64,000 nucleotides of DNA from Dendrolimus kikuchii (GCA_019925095.2 CM034413.1:1555001-1619000), one strand, 5' to 3'. Positions 10,284-20,963 are shown, numbered from the stretch's first letter. Numbers and translations are program-made. The notes: generated by a model from the sequence alone, not told the origin.

Positions 10284-11484
10284 AATAATTTAAAATGCCT
10301 TTTCAAATAAAAAAAAATAATTATTTCCACATATCGCTTACGATAAAATGACGGTAAAGGCTCGATATATTCAGCTATAACTTTTTTATATTTCTCAACT
10401 GATTTTGATAATCCTTTCTGCGTTGGTTTTAGTATCGTTTCTAGTTAGTTCGATATAAATTTTATAGTTTGTAGTACAAACTCGGACTATCATGCATATC
10501 TTATTATTTTTTATTTAATTTGTTTAGGAAACATACAATAATTAATATTCTTAAATATAAAACACAAAATTAATACATATATCAATCAAGTTTCCACTAA
10601 AAAATAATTTATATAATAAAAATAAAAATTGGCTCAAATAGTTAATTAAAAAAATAATATACAATTATACGAAATATTACATAAATAAAATGTCAATTTC
10701 ATTTAGATTAGGTCAGTATTGAATAAAATTGAAAAAAAAATGTCACAATAATTACTAACAAAATAGAGATTAAAAAATAAGTATTAAAAAAAAAAGTTTA
10801 TGTTATTACTCTAAAAGTCATTGGGTCATTCTGAATTACAACATTTACAACATTCTATTTATAGAAAGGTAAAAATTTCGTCACAACTTGCTTAAATAGC
10901 ATTCATTGGTGTCGACGCCTATTTGCAACTTGCGGACCCTCAGATTTCTTTTCGCTGACGTGGACCTTTGAAGATCAATATGGGCCCCCAGGGGTCCATG
11001 TGGACCACTTTGGGAACCTACGCACTACATACCTATACCACTTTAACATTGCTAAAAGTAAATCTAATCTAATTAATAAATTTTAGTGAATTTCAGACGA
11101 AATTCGACTTCTGGATAATTAATTATAATTGATTCAAATAAATATCAGACGTCTACACATGATAAAGTGTGTAAAACGGAAACGTCGGTGTTTCAAGGCA
11201 AAATCGTACGAAAGCTTTCTAAAGGTGCGCTTACACGAGCGACTAACATTGCTCAGTCCCGGTCAAATCGAGTCAACTATGACGACTACATCAAGCGATT
11301 AAGGGCCATACAATACCTCCAAATATGGACCAATTTAAAAAAAATTGGCACCTCCTGCCCTCGACACCGACCTGTTTCTCTCTCCAAAACGAGACGAATT
11401 TATACATACACACGGAATAGAAAGAAAATTGACTAAAAATTGACAAGCCGATTGCCGAATCGGCAACTCGTCTTTTCTTTTTAG
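10284..11484. other. AT-rich stretch, mostly unassigned
   Basis: About 1.2 kb of very AT-rich DNA. The only link noted is AAAGGTGCGCTTACACGAGCGA at 11222, similar to the MITE-like ends at 8296 and 13322. The ORF at 11167-11436 has no ATG and no family resemblance. Confidence 0.4.
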
Positions 11485-11742
11485 TTTTTTTTTTAATTAC
11501 AGGAGTTCAGCAGACAGGCAGACGGCCCACTCGATGAAAAGCGGTCACCATCGCCTATGGACATTTGTAAAACCAAAGGTGCTACAAATGCGCTGCTGCT
11601 CTCTTAAGGGAGACTGGAACCTGGTCACTAATGCCGGAACACAACACAAGGTTAGGTTAGGTTGTTATGGCGGCATACTCTAGACCAAGGTTGGTCGCCA
11701 CCCAGTCGAGCAAATACGGCCGCCCGGCCACAAGAAATTGTG
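11485..11742 (-). mobile_element. SINE-like A-tailed element, 5'-truncated
   Basis: Minus-orientation copy with its poly(A) seen as a T-run at 11485. It contains GGTTAGGTTAGGTT at 11650, an unequal duplication of GGTT-type sequence rather than telomeric DNA. Confidence 0.7.
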
Positions 11743-12200
11743 AATTGATTGTTTCGCAAACTGGCTAACTCAGTTTACTTTTAAACAAAACTAGAACACA
11801 GAATATGGTTGCTGAATGGCCTTCTGGTTGCGAACACAGCAAACATTATAAATAGACATCGAGTATAATTTAGAAAAAAAAGAAAGAAATAAATAATTAA
11901 CAAAGAGTGTGAAACTTCTTGATGTTCTTAACGGATGCATTGAAAATATTGAGCTCGTGGTAGATATTATTGTAGGCAGTATAAAGACGGTAGAGTGGTG
12001 AGTGTTGACAGTACACAGTGCGACATGCTGGTGGAGCGAATGTTTTAAGATTATGTATACGGCATCAAATTCGGGGTTGTCAATTTTGCTGTTTAAGAGT
12101 TTATAAAGAATTAGAATATCAGCAGTCTTGCATCGCAACTGCAGTGGTACTGCTTTGTAGTATTCCAATCTGGATTCTCATATGACGACGTTGAGAAATG
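11743..12200 (-). mobile_element. Jockey/CR1-type LINE C-terminal remnant
   Basis: The minus-strand reading LQLRCKTADILILYKLLNSKID..EFDAVY, with a later frameshifted KKFHTLC tail, matches the style of non-LTR reverse transcriptase C-termini. Its 3' end (GTTTCGCAAACTGGC..) recurs at 24030-24150 next to a T-run. Degenerate. Confidence 0.55.
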
Positions 12201-12916
12201 TGGAATGTATGGAGCAATTAGAAGCAATATTCGCGAAACAATTGCCGCATTTTATTACTGTTAACGATGCCGAAATAGTATGTAGATAGTTTTTAGAAAG
12301 TTGTTTCCCACGAAGGCAATGCAGATGCTGGGATATGGAATAATTTATGACGTCCCCCGTAATATCCTCCATTGTTTTACATTTTCACGAATTTCGGTAA
12401 TAGTTTAAAATAACGCCCTTTGTGAGATCATTCGAGTCAAAGAAAGATGATCCTGACATCTGCCATTGTACATATTTTGGAAAATAGTTGTGTAATTTAA
12501 CTGCATGCTTTGTTTTAAATTAGTGAGGAAAAATTTATTAGTTTATGGACAGGGGTCGCAACTTCCCAGAAGGGTTGGGTCCAGGCCGGAGAAATCGTGG
12601 GAAGCTGCCACAAAATGTTAGTTTTTTTAATGTATTTGTAAGTAGTGAGTGATCCGCCAAGACAAGTCAGTGTGTATAATCAGTAAGTAGAGAGCGGGTT
12701 AGTGTGTATAGTAGTGTCTGAACAAAGCGTGTAAGTTAGTGAGTGTAATGATATACCGATTACGGCTTTAATATAGCCAATGGTTAGTTCATTGTAAATA
12801 TACCTCAGTAGCGTTCCAATAAACGACGTGAACCGTGAGAGTGATTGGTGTATTATTTCCACCGGCATATCCCGCCAGCACCTCCTACAGGCTCCCACCG
12901 AAAGCCCTGTCGGAGA
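12201..12916. repeat. Unassigned, possibly LTR-like sequence
   Basis: 12540-12916 contains CAATAAACGACGTGAA (a poly(A)-signal-like site) and a GC-richer end CCCGCTACA, features often seen at LTR ends. Only one copy was found in this window, so the class is not established. Confidence 0.3.
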
Positions 12917-12925
12917 CCCGCTACA

Positions 12926-13226
12926 TACATAACTTCACGCCAGGTCCCTTGCGGGGTAGGCACGAACAACAGAATGCCATTTAGGCTTATTCTTACACAC
13001 CTCACTTGCTTCTTTGACATTCATAACTCTTGTCATGTACGCTCGTCTGTTCTTAAGGCTCCTGACATCACCTTCTGCTAGTACACGATCAATTTGATCA
13101 TGGACGGTGTGTCGTGGCCTTCCACGACTACTGCATCCATCCACTTTTGCATTGTATATCTGTTTAGTCATTCTTTCATCATGCATTCTTTCCACATGCC
13201 CGAACCACCGGAGCATTCCTTTCCTT
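12926..13226 (-). mobile_element. TATG-tailed non-LTR retrotransposon (copy 4)
   Basis: 5'-truncated minus copy encoding RWFGHVERMHDERMTKQ to the terminal AYPARDLA. The duplication CCCGCTACA lies at 12917-12925 and 13227-13235. Confidence 0.9.
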
Positions 13227-13259
13227 CCCGCTACAGTTCATTATTAATTATATTTGCTC

Positions 13260-13325
13260 CAGATTGATCCATTATTGTTGCCAAGCAATAATTGCTCAAA
13301 AAATGCTCGTGTAAAAGCACCTTAA
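13260..13325 (-). repeat. MITE-like terminus
   Basis: The reverse complement of 8294-8343 is recognisable (CCAAGCAATAATTGCTCAAAAAATGCTCGTGTAAAAGCACC). Confidence 0.5.
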
Positions 13326-13599
13326 GAACGAGTCCAGAATAGCTTTGCTATACAAACTTTCATATATAATATGCAGTATATATGTCTGGCTGTTCTAAAC
13401 TGGTTAACCTCAGCGGCATGCAGTGACCATTTGCGTTTCAAGAGCGTACAAAAAAGTCCTTTCTGTTGTAAGTAGGTTTATTAATAATCCAATGCCTGCG
13501 ACACTTCGTTCGCGTTGTGGTGACGGCGTGTCTGTTAGTGAAAATACAACGGCACCATTAAAAATTTCACATTTTTGGCTATGTTCGTCTATCCCACGG

Positions 13600-13745
13600 A
13601 AACGATGTCATTTATCGGGATAAAAAGTATCCTAAGTGTAGATCCGGGATATAAGTTAGCTCTCTGTCGAGTTTCATTTAAATCCGTTCAGTAGTTTTCA
13701 AGTGGTGCTGTAACAGATAGACAGAAGTACAAGTAAAAGTATTAT
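13600..13745 (-). repeat. Dispersed repeat of the 'CCGGGATAAAAAGTATCC' type
   Basis: It shares GGGATAAAAAGTATCCTA and ATCCGTTCAGTAGTTTT with copies near 46420, 50275 and 57480-57835. Non-coding. Confidence 0.55.
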
Positions 13746-13789
13746 TTTTAGCCAGGGGACATCCGATTAAGGATTATAAGGTCGCGCAA

Positions 13790-14410
13790 GCGCGGTACCT
13801 TGGGGGTGGCACTAATACCCCCAATCAACTCCCCAGTTAGGGATACCCACTAAAACCCCTGGGTGTTCCGTCTTGCGTCTTATGCTAGGGCTTCGGGAAA
13901 GCAGAAACTATCCCAGCTCCGCGTGCCCTGGCAGGCCAGAACCACTGCCGGGGGATTATCTTTATCCCCCGGCATCTGCCAGGTCTAGTTCTGCTTGGGG
14001 TGGTTTGAAAGTAACCCCATGGGAGGAGAGGTGAGCGCGTGCAGAACAAGTCGCGCCCCCATCTCGTCAGGGGACCCCGCACCCCCGCCCCGGCGGCGCG
14101 TCCTCCTTTGGCGGGATCGGACCGTCCGCTCCCATTCCCGCTCCGCCTTCTCCTTCGCAAGCATAACACGGTCGCAGGAATAGACGGCGTCCCATCCGGA
14201 TTTGCTCCCTTTTTTTTTTAAGGCGGGGGAAATGCTATTTACGCACAATACTGGGTCCTTTGCAAGGGATTAGACCATAGTTGATCATGAGGGCTTTCCC
14301 CTTTGACAAGGGGCAATCCGAAAACTAATCAAGCCAGCTTGTGTGGAGACTCAGAGAAGTTGCACGGGCAACACCCACTACCCACTAAAACCACCGTCCT
14401 CCCATGGGCC
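13790..14410. repeat. GC-rich island, possible retroelement 5' region
   Basis: About 600 bp of markedly GC-rich sequence with hairpins such as GCCGGGGGATTATCTTTATCCCCCGGC (13946-13973). The minus-strand ORFs (13885-14169 and 13985-14248) are Arg/Gly-rich but resemble no domain I know. Similar islands occur at 32220 and 37786. Confidence 0.35.
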
Positions 14411-14513
14411 CCGCGCTTTTTATGAAGGAAAGGCTGAGACTTAGAACGTTGCTCCCTACATTAACCCCCCTGATTTACTTCTCATTTTTGAATTCATCTT
14501 ACAAACTCTACAT

Positions 14514-14964
14514 ACAGCCAGAAGGCCCAGCTCGCCGTACACAACGCGGTGCTGGTACCTACGCTCACGTATGGAAGCGAGAGTTGGGTATGGAAGAAAG
14601 AGCATGAAAGTAGAGTAAACGCGGTCGAGATGCGAGCACTGCGCAAAATCTGCGGAGTGACGCTCGCGCATCGCGTTCTTAATACCGAAGTAAGAAAGAG
14701 AGTTGGTCTGAAAGAGAGTGTCGGGGTGAAGGTAAGGAAAGGAATGCTCCGGTAAGGCCACGACACACCTTCCATGATTAAATTGATCGTGTACTAGCAG
14801 AAGGTGATGTCAGGAGCCTTAAGAACAGACGAGCTTGCATGACAAGAGTTATGAATGTCAAAGAGGCAAGTGAGGTGTGTAAGAATAAGCCTAAATGGCA
14901 CTCTGTTGTTCGTGCCTACCCCGCAAGGGAACTGGCGTGAAGTTATGTATGTATGTATGTATGT
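14514..14964 (+). mobile_element. TATG-tailed non-LTR retrotransposon (copy 5), internally deleted
   Basis: Starts in KAQLAVHNAV-type coding sequence and ends in TATG repeats. An internal deletion joins GCTCCGGT to AAGGCCACGAC, removing the RWFGHVERM..GR segment. The duplication AAACTCTACAT lies at 14503-14513 and 14965-14975. Confidence 0.92.
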
Positions 14965-15102
14965 AAACTCTACATCTCTAACAGATTTATTCTAACACTA
15001 CTAGTATTCCGCGAGATAGAATTTTAAAAAGAAATCAGATATTATTGTCATATAAAAGAGCAGTCGCTAACATACTATACTTTTATCTTACTGTTAAAGC
15101 AT

Positions 15103-15554
15103 TGTTACGAGTGCGGGACTCGAATTAAAATGCCGTTGGAATGACTATAGAATTTATTAGAACTATACAAACACGTATAACACAGGTACAAATATAACTG
15201 GACACAACCAGTACAAACTGCACGATTCAATAACACGCGCAAAGTCCGTCACTATACAGCTTATCGATTGTACACACGTCTTGCTTGTATCGTAATCATC
15301 GCTTGACTGCCTGACCCCTCTGTACGGGAATTGTTTTATACAAATACAATATGTCTAGCTGCCAAGCGTCGACGGAATTTCCCAGAAAACGTAATCCGCA
15401 CACCTGCTTAATTATTCCCGCGAACGGCCATCAACAACAACACACAATAGACTGTTTTTCTAAGTAAACAAAAGAAGTCCAAATGCGGGAAGTTAATAAA
15501 CTGTGCTTTATGGCAGGCAGGTGTGCATTCATTTTTGTTTGCATGTAAGTAACA
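15103..15554 (-). mobile_element. Solo LTR, family 1
   Basis: Starts TGTTACGAGTGCGGGACTCG and ends AAGTAACA, about 450 bp. The other family 1 copies carry clearer TG..CA ends. No internal retrotransposon sequence. Confidence 0.7.
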
Positions 15555-15571
15555 GTAACATCATTATCATC

Positions 15572-15705
15572 AGTTGTGTTCCGGCATTAGTAGCCAGATT
15601 CCAGTCTCCCCTAAGAGAGCAGCAGCGCATTTGTAGCATCTTTGGTGTTGCAAATGTTCATAGGCGGTCACCATCCGCTTTCCATCAAGTGGGCCACCTG
15701 TTTGC
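15572..15705 (+). mobile_element. SINE-like A-tailed element, 3' part only
   Basis: Contains GTTGTGTTCCGGCATTAGT through CCATCAAGTGGGCC. Truncated on both sides. Confidence 0.65.
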
Positions 15706-15924
15706 AGAAATCATGATAAAAATATTTTTTATTCATGTTGAAACAATAATTAATATGCTATTTGACTCGTTTAAGTAATGACTTCATAACTTGTTATCCT
15801 CTTACGAATTCTAGTGGACTACGATGTTTTGTAATAGGTATGATAACAAATGTCTCAATTGACTTCACTGCCAACTACTTCTTGGAGGCTGAACAACCAA
15901 AATTTTATCCGACCACTCTTCACT

Positions 15925-16140
15925 CTTTCCTGAGAGTCTGTGGATAACACAAAACATAGGACGCGTACCGTTAGTAGCTCACAACGCCCAAAACGCTCCG
16001 TCAACGTTCCACATGGCGACCACGGTCGTTATGGTCGTGGCGAAAACGTCACTAATGACTCCACCATTTTCGATCACACGCCGCTCACAACGACCCATGT
16101 CAAGAGGTGGCTTGATGTGGGCGTTTACCACACAGCATTA
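15925..16140 (+). repeat. Dispersed repeat with CTCACAACGC..AACGACCCATGTCAAGA
   Basis: Recurs in reverse at 49075-49262 and in diverged form at 59630-59760 and 60475-60650. Its wording (GTGCGTTCCACTAG, CTCACAACG, AAAACGTCAC) is shared among copies. Class unknown. Confidence 0.5.
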
Positions 16141-16162
16141 ATTCTCTGTATCTCTTGACATT

Positions 16163-16400
16163 TTTATTGCAGGAGTTCAGCAGACAGGCAGACGGCCCAC
16201 TTGATGGAAAGCGGTTACCATCGCCTATGGACATTTGCAACACCGAAGGTGCTACAAATGCGCTGCTGCTCTCTTAAGGGAGACTGGAACCTGGTCACTA
16301 ATGCCGGAACACAACACAAGGTTGTTATGGCGGCATACTATAGACCAGGGGTGGTCGCCATCCACTCGAGCAAAAAATACTCTACCACCTGGCATTGTAA
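16163..16400 (-). mobile_element. SINE-like A-tailed element, truncated
   Basis: Minus-orientation copy from its tail (TTTTTATTGCAGGAGTTCAGC) to ACCACCTGGC. Confidence 0.7.
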
Positions 16401-16760
16401 AAAGCGCAATTTTTAAATCAACCAATGTCATTTGTGTATTTCGTCATTTATGACAGCAACACCCCATAGGTGATGTCAGAAGCCTTAAGAACAGACGAGC
16501 TTGCATGACAAGAGTTATGAATGTCAAAGAGGCAAGTGAGGTGTGTAAGAATAAGCCTAAATGGCACTCTGTTGTCCGTGCCTACCCCTCAAGGGAACTG
16601 GCGTGAAGTTATGTATGTATGTATGTATGTAACACCCCATAATAATATAATATAATATAATATAATAATTGTAACGTCCGCAAGCAAGGGGAATGGGAAA
16701 AATCGCGGCCGTGAACGTGGTCGTTGTCAGTCTCTTGTGGAACGTAGCCATAATAGACTG
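16401..16760 (-). repeat. Dispersed repeat split by a LINE insertion
   Basis: Outer parts (16403-16455 and about 16672-16745) are reverse complements of sequence at 47990-48095 (CCACAAGAGACT..CTTGCGGGCGTTACAA and AATGTCATTGGTTGATTT). The middle holds LINE copy 6 and a TAATA microsatellite (about 16640-16670). Confidence 0.55.
16468..16630 (+). mobile_element. TATG-tailed non-LTR retrotransposon (copy 6)
   Basis: A 163-bp truncated copy with a TATG tail. The 10-bp duplication AACACCCCAT lies at 16458-16467 and 16631-16640. Confidence 0.9.
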
Positions 16761-16997
16761 TCCAGTACCCTATTGCGCTGTCATGTGTTACTAGCTAAGA
16801 GTTGCCATAAAGCTTGACACGATAGATATGATAATATGATATGATTCGATTGCAGGCTATTATGTTTTGTAATCGCTTATTTTATGAATTTGAAGCTAAT
16901 TGTTAAAGGACGTATTTTCCCTTATAAGTCATATTGCTGTTAGTCACTTCGATAAGATTAAGAATGCCTGTGATTAGTCATGCATATATCGATATAA

Positions 16998-17362
16998 TAA
17001 AACTACGTTTTAACGGTTTTAAGCGCGGTAATTTATTTGAGTTTTATTATTCCGACGTTTCGGCCACTTTTCAGTAGCCGCGATCACGGAAGACAAGGAT
17101 GTTGCGAAGCGGTGGTAAATTAGATTAGGCTCCCATAGAGTAAATAATAACCATAAACAAAATTAAAACGAAATAATTAAAATATAAGTTGGCGGTAGGT
17201 TCAATAAAACTTTAACAATACTCATTGATACTTGACATCCTTGTCTTCCGTGATCACTGCTACTGAAAAGGGGCCGAAACGTCGGAATAATAAAAATCAA
17301 ATAAATTACCGCGCTTAAAACCGTTAAATACGTTTTAACGGTTTTAAGCGCGGTTTTATTAA
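16998..17362. mobile_element. Foldback/MITE-like element, ACGTTTTAACGGTTTTAAGCGCGG ends
   Basis: The ends are inverted copies of ACGTTTTAACGGTTTTAAGC followed by GCGGTAATTTATTTGA, with GTCTTCCGTGATC also mirrored. A third copy of the terminus lies directly at the right edge (17332-17360). The larger relative is at 48104-49050. No transposase. Confidence 0.7.
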
Positions 17363-17529
17363 ATTTAGATTTATCTCAAGAAGACTAAACTAGCTACAAT
17401 CATGGACGAAACAATGACAATCCGTCAGTAGAAAATGTAACTCGCAACGCATTGCTGTCACAGTGACGCCATCCATTCTTGCTTTTATAGAGAGTCAATT
17501 AAGGCTTGTAACAACGCCAACGTCCTTAA

Positions 17530-18235
17530 TTATGTATTTTTTTTTTTTTTAATTTTTTATTCAGACTTTTCGTCACCAATGATTATATCAGCCTCATAGG
17601 TGATGGCAAATTAAACTTAAATATAATTTTAAACTTAACTGTAACTATCTCTATTTTTAAATATTTTAATCATGAACTTAAATAATGTTCGCTCGCGGAC
17701 CGCGTTCGTAATACCGAAGTAAGAAAGAGAGTTGGTCTGAAAGAGAGTGTCGGGGTGAAGGTAAGGAAAGGAATGCTCCGGTGGTTCGGGCATGTGGAAA
17801 GAATGACTAAACAGATGTACAATGCAAAAGTGGATGGATGCAGAAGTCGTGGAAGGCCACGACACACCTTCCATGATCAAATTGATCGTGTACTAGCAGA
17901 AGGTGATGTCAGGAGCCTTAAGAACAGACGAGCTTGCATGACAAGAGTTATGAATGTCAAAGAGGCAAGTGAGGTGTGTAAGAATAAGCCTAAATGGCAC
18001 TCTGTTGTTCGTGCCTACCCCGCAAGGGAACTGGCGTGAAGTTATGTATGTATGTATGTATGTAACTTAAATAATAATCCAGCCTCCTCGCTCAAAGGGT
18101 TGCTTAAAATAATATTTATTCCTCCACTATGTAATGACGAGTCTGGCAAGAGTGTCCTTCTAATTGGTTGGGTTTGGCCACATTCCAGAACAATATGCAC
18201 GGGATCCTCTACTTTGTTACAGTGCTCAATTATAT
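17530..18235 (-). mobile_element. Poly(A) LINE 3' end with CCHC-like C-terminus, split by another LINE
   Basis: On the minus strand the ORF end reads CNKVEDPVHIVLECGQTQP..ILSNPLSEEAGLLFKF, the CCHC-like tail common in R1/Jockey-type LINEs. A UTR and a T-run (poly(A)) at 17530-17560 follow. LINE copy 7 interrupts the ORF. A second 3' end of this family is at 47521-47741. Confidence 0.75.
17687..18063 (+). mobile_element. TATG-tailed non-LTR retrotransposon (copy 7), nested in another LINE
   Basis: A 377-bp copy inserted into the minus-strand LINE above. The 12-bp duplication AACTTAAATAAT lies at 17675-17686 and 18064-18075. Reading is continuous from KVRKGMLRWFGHVERM to AYPARELA apart from a small deletion of MHDER. 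Confidence 0.95.
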
Positions 18236-18810
18236 TTCGGTGCTCATTGCGTCGGCGTCCCGGCCATTCTGGAACCAAATGGCCTGGTGCGTGACGATGG
18301 CAAGAGACCGGACGGAATGTCACTCGTCCCTTGGAAGATGGGGCGGCCGCTAGTGTGGGATGCGACCTGTGTTGACACACTGGCCCCGTCACATCTTCCA
18401 ATGACCGAGTCAGGGGCTGGCAACGCTGCCGCTTCAGCTGAGGACGTCAAACGGCGCAAATATGGAGCCTTAGGAAGGGGTTACATATTTGTGCCGTTTG
18501 GGGTTGAAACATTAGGCCCGTGGGGTCCGTCGGCAAAGAGTTTCTTTAAAGACATATGTAAGAAACTCTTTGACACTACCCGTGATCAGAAGGCTGGCTC
18601 ATATTTTGCACAACAAATAAGTATTGCCATACAGCGTGGCAATGCAGCCAGCCTTCTGGGCACGCTGCCCGTTGGCAATGATCTGCTACATAATGTATTT
18701 TAGTTATAATGTCTTTGGTTTTTTATTTTTTACATAACCGTAAGGGTATGTGTGTCCCTACATGCGTTATTTTTTTTATTGTGAAGAAAATAAAGCACTG
18801 TTTAAAAAAT
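18236..18810 (+). pseudogene. Retroelement C-terminal domain, possibly endonuclease-like
   Basis: An open frame ends at 18703 and reads GVPAILEPNGLVRDDGKRPDG, then PLVWDATCVDTLAPSH, KRRKY, FVPFGVETLGPWGPSA and a Gln/Gly-rich end (AQQISIAIQRGNAASLLGT). I recall this block at the C-terminus of reverse-transcriptase proteins in invertebrate repeats. The order RPD..VWDATCVD..KRRKY resembles the PD-(D/E)XK layout of R2-type endonucleases, but that is inference. No reverse transcriptase precedes it: the left neighbour is an unrelated LINE on the opposite strand, joined at about 18235, so this is a 5'-truncated remnant. AATAAA at about 18789 lies in its 3' UTR. A second fragment is at 26620-26710. 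Confidence 0.6.
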
Positions 18811-18836
18811 ATCATAAACATCTAAAACACAATTCT

Positions 18837-19043
18837 ATCCGTGCAGGAACGGAGAAAGAATACAATTTCCTGCTATGGGGCGGCCTGTCGTAAGAGGCGA
18901 CTTAACAACCCACAGCCAGGTGATAGGGCATTTGCCCGACTGGATGGCTACCACCCCTGGTCTAAAGTATGTCGCCGTAACAACCTTGAGTTCTGTTCCG
19001 GCATTAGTGACCAGGTTCCAGTCTCCCTTTAGAGAGCAGAGAT
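18837..19043 (+). mobile_element. SINE-like A-tailed element, 3'-truncated and fused
   Basis: It has the standard 5' start ATCCGTGCAGGAACGGAG but breaks off at AGAGAGCAG. The sequence then switches to foldback-element sequence. Confidence 0.75.
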
Positions 19044-19125
19044 GTCACACTGTGGGCGTGATGATCCCGCTAGCATCGCGTCGGCCGACCCATCGCACTC
19101 GGCGCGATCTCTCGATCATTTCAGA
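19044..19125 (+). repeat. Fragment of the GC-rich foldback element
   Basis: Nearly identical to 6295-6375 (GTCACACTG.GGGC.TGATGATC..GCTAGCATCGCGTCGGCC). Joined directly to the truncated SINE-like copy. Confidence 0.7.
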
Positions 19126-19325
19126 AATCAGAAATCTTTTATTCATAATTATGGTCACAAATAACATTAAAATTAGGTCGTATTATAGGACTGAAACTCC
19201 TCATGACTATAAAAGGTGTGCTCGACTGAAGATTATTATTAATTATTAAAGAATTTATTCGAAACCATTAACAAAGTGTACAGAAGCAATTTGGTATCGC
19301 AAACAACTGCTGTAGTATAATACAG

Positions 19326-19462
19326 TATACCAGGTTCCAGTTTCCCTTAAGAGAGCAGCAGCGCATTTGTAGCAGCTTTTGTGTTGCAAATGTCCATAGG
19401 CGATGGTAACCGCTTTCCATCAAGTGGGCCGTCTGCCTGTCTGCTGATCTGCAAAAAAAAAT
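19326..19462 (+). mobile_element. SINE-like A-tailed element, 3' part
   Basis: From ACCAGGTTCCAGT to CTGATCTGCAAAAAAAA. It could be the missing 3' part of the copy at 18837, separated by about 280 bp of other DNA. Confidence 0.65.
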
Positions 19463-19604
19463 CAATCTTGGGAAATCGGTGACATTGAGGCATGTTAGGA
19501 CCGTTGTATATACTATAAACTACCTAAAAAGATAATGGAGTCACCATCCGTCGGCTCCCTTAAAATACGGCTTAGACGATGATTAATCGAGCACACCTTG
19601 TATA

Positions 19605-20228
19605 CATACATACATACATAACTTCACGCCAGTTCCCTTGCGGGGTAGGCACGAACAACAGAGCGCCATTTAGGCCCATTCTTACACACCTCACTTGCTT
19701 CTTTGACATTCATAACTCTTGTCATGCACACTCGTCTGTTCTTAAGGCTCCTGACATCACCCTCCGCTAGTACACGATCAATTTGATCATGGAAGGTGTG
19801 TCGTGGCCTTCCACGACTTCTGCATCCATCCACTTTTGCATTGTATATCTGTTTAGTCATTCTTTCCACATGCCCGAACCACCGGAGCATTCCTTTCCTT
19901 ACCTTCACCCCGACACTCTCTTTCAGACCAACTCTCTTTCTTACTTCGGTATTACGAACGCGGTCCGCGAGCGTCACTCCGCAGATTTTGCGCAGTGCTC
20001 GCATCTCAACCGCGTTTACTCTACTTTCATGCTCTCTCTTCCATACCCAACTCTCGCTTCCACACGTGAGCGTAGGTACCAGCACCGCGTTGTGTATGGC
20101 GAGCTGGGCCTTCTGGCTGAGGTTCTTAGCGCCTAAAAGTTTACCTAACGCTCCATTCAAACTATTCCCCAAATTTACTTTTCTTTCTATATCAGCGGTG
20201 TACCTTCCATCCCTGCTAAATACTAAAT
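19605..20228 (-). mobile_element. TATG-tailed non-LTR retrotransposon (copy 8), longest copy
   Basis: Longest copy of the family (624 bp), open on the minus strand for about 200 codons. It reads YLVFSRDGRYTADIERKVN, then AQLAIHNAVLVPTLT, YGSESW-like CGSESWVWKREHES, LRKICGVTLADRVRN, MLRWFGHVERM, RSRGRPRHTFHDQ and AYPARELA, stop. This is the post-palm C-terminus of a non-LTR reverse transcriptase; the RWFGHVERM style is common in RTE-like and related clades. The active-site palm, endonuclease and 5' end are absent. The 3' UTR is only about 8 bp before the TATG repeats. The duplication ACACCTTGTATA lies at 19593-19604 and 20229-20240. Confidence 0.93.
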
Positions 20229-20334
20229 ACACCTTGTATAGTCATGAAGAATTTATGACATGATCTGACCTAATTTTACTTTTAATTGTGACCATTATTA
20301 TTATATTATAGAAAATGACTTGTGATTGATTATA

Positions 20335-20736
20335 CATACATACATACATACATAACTTCACGCCAGTTCCCTTGCGGGGTAGGCACGAACAACAGAGCGC
20401 CATTTAGGCTTATTCTTACATACCTCACTTGCTTCTTTGACATTCATAACTCTTGTCATGCACGCTCGTCTGTTCTTAAGGCTCCTGACATCACCTTCTG
20501 CTAGTACACGATCAATTTGATCATGGAAGGTGTGTCGTGGCCTTCCACGACTTCTGCATCCATCCACTTTTGCATTGTATATCTGTTTATTCATTCTTTC
20601 ATCATGCATTCTTTCCACATGCCCGAACCACCGGAGCATTCCTTTCCTTACCTTCACCCCGACACTCTCTTTCAGACCAACTCTCTTTCTTACTTCGGTA
20701 TTACGAACGCGGTCCGCAAGCGTCACTCCGCAGATT
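20335..20736 (-). mobile_element. TATG-tailed non-LTR retrotransposon (copy 9)
   Basis: A 402-bp minus-strand copy open throughout (CGVTLADRVRN to AYPARELA). The 15-bp duplication TTGTGATTGATTATA lies at 20320-20334 and 20737-20751. Confidence 0.93.
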
Positions 20737-20963
20737 TTGTGATTGATTATATTATAATGAAACCCTAGTCTTAAAACGTGGGACTTTAAACGTGAGACGC
20801 ACTCTAGTTGATAATGAACTAAGTAACTTTTTATCATGTTACACAACGCCAAACCCTTAGGTCTTGTTCGGGAATAGCAAGTTATGACGTCGTAATTTAA
20901 TTTAATCAAACAATTTATTCATTGTTCTTTAAATGGATAGTAAAGATATTTCTATCGTGATAT

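Noticed and set aside
11648..11665. Telomeric TTAGG repeat
   Set aside because: Only about two units, arising inside a SINE-like copy at a site that normally reads AAGGTTGTTATGG.
13885..14248. Arg-rich minus-strand ORFs as a nucleic-acid-binding protein
   Set aside because: Composition follows from GC-rich DNA; no zinc knuckle or other motif is visible.
18121..18160. ESGKSVLLIGW as the missing Walker A exon of the helicase
   Set aside because: It lacks GxxG before GKS and lies on the antisense strand of a LINE ORF.
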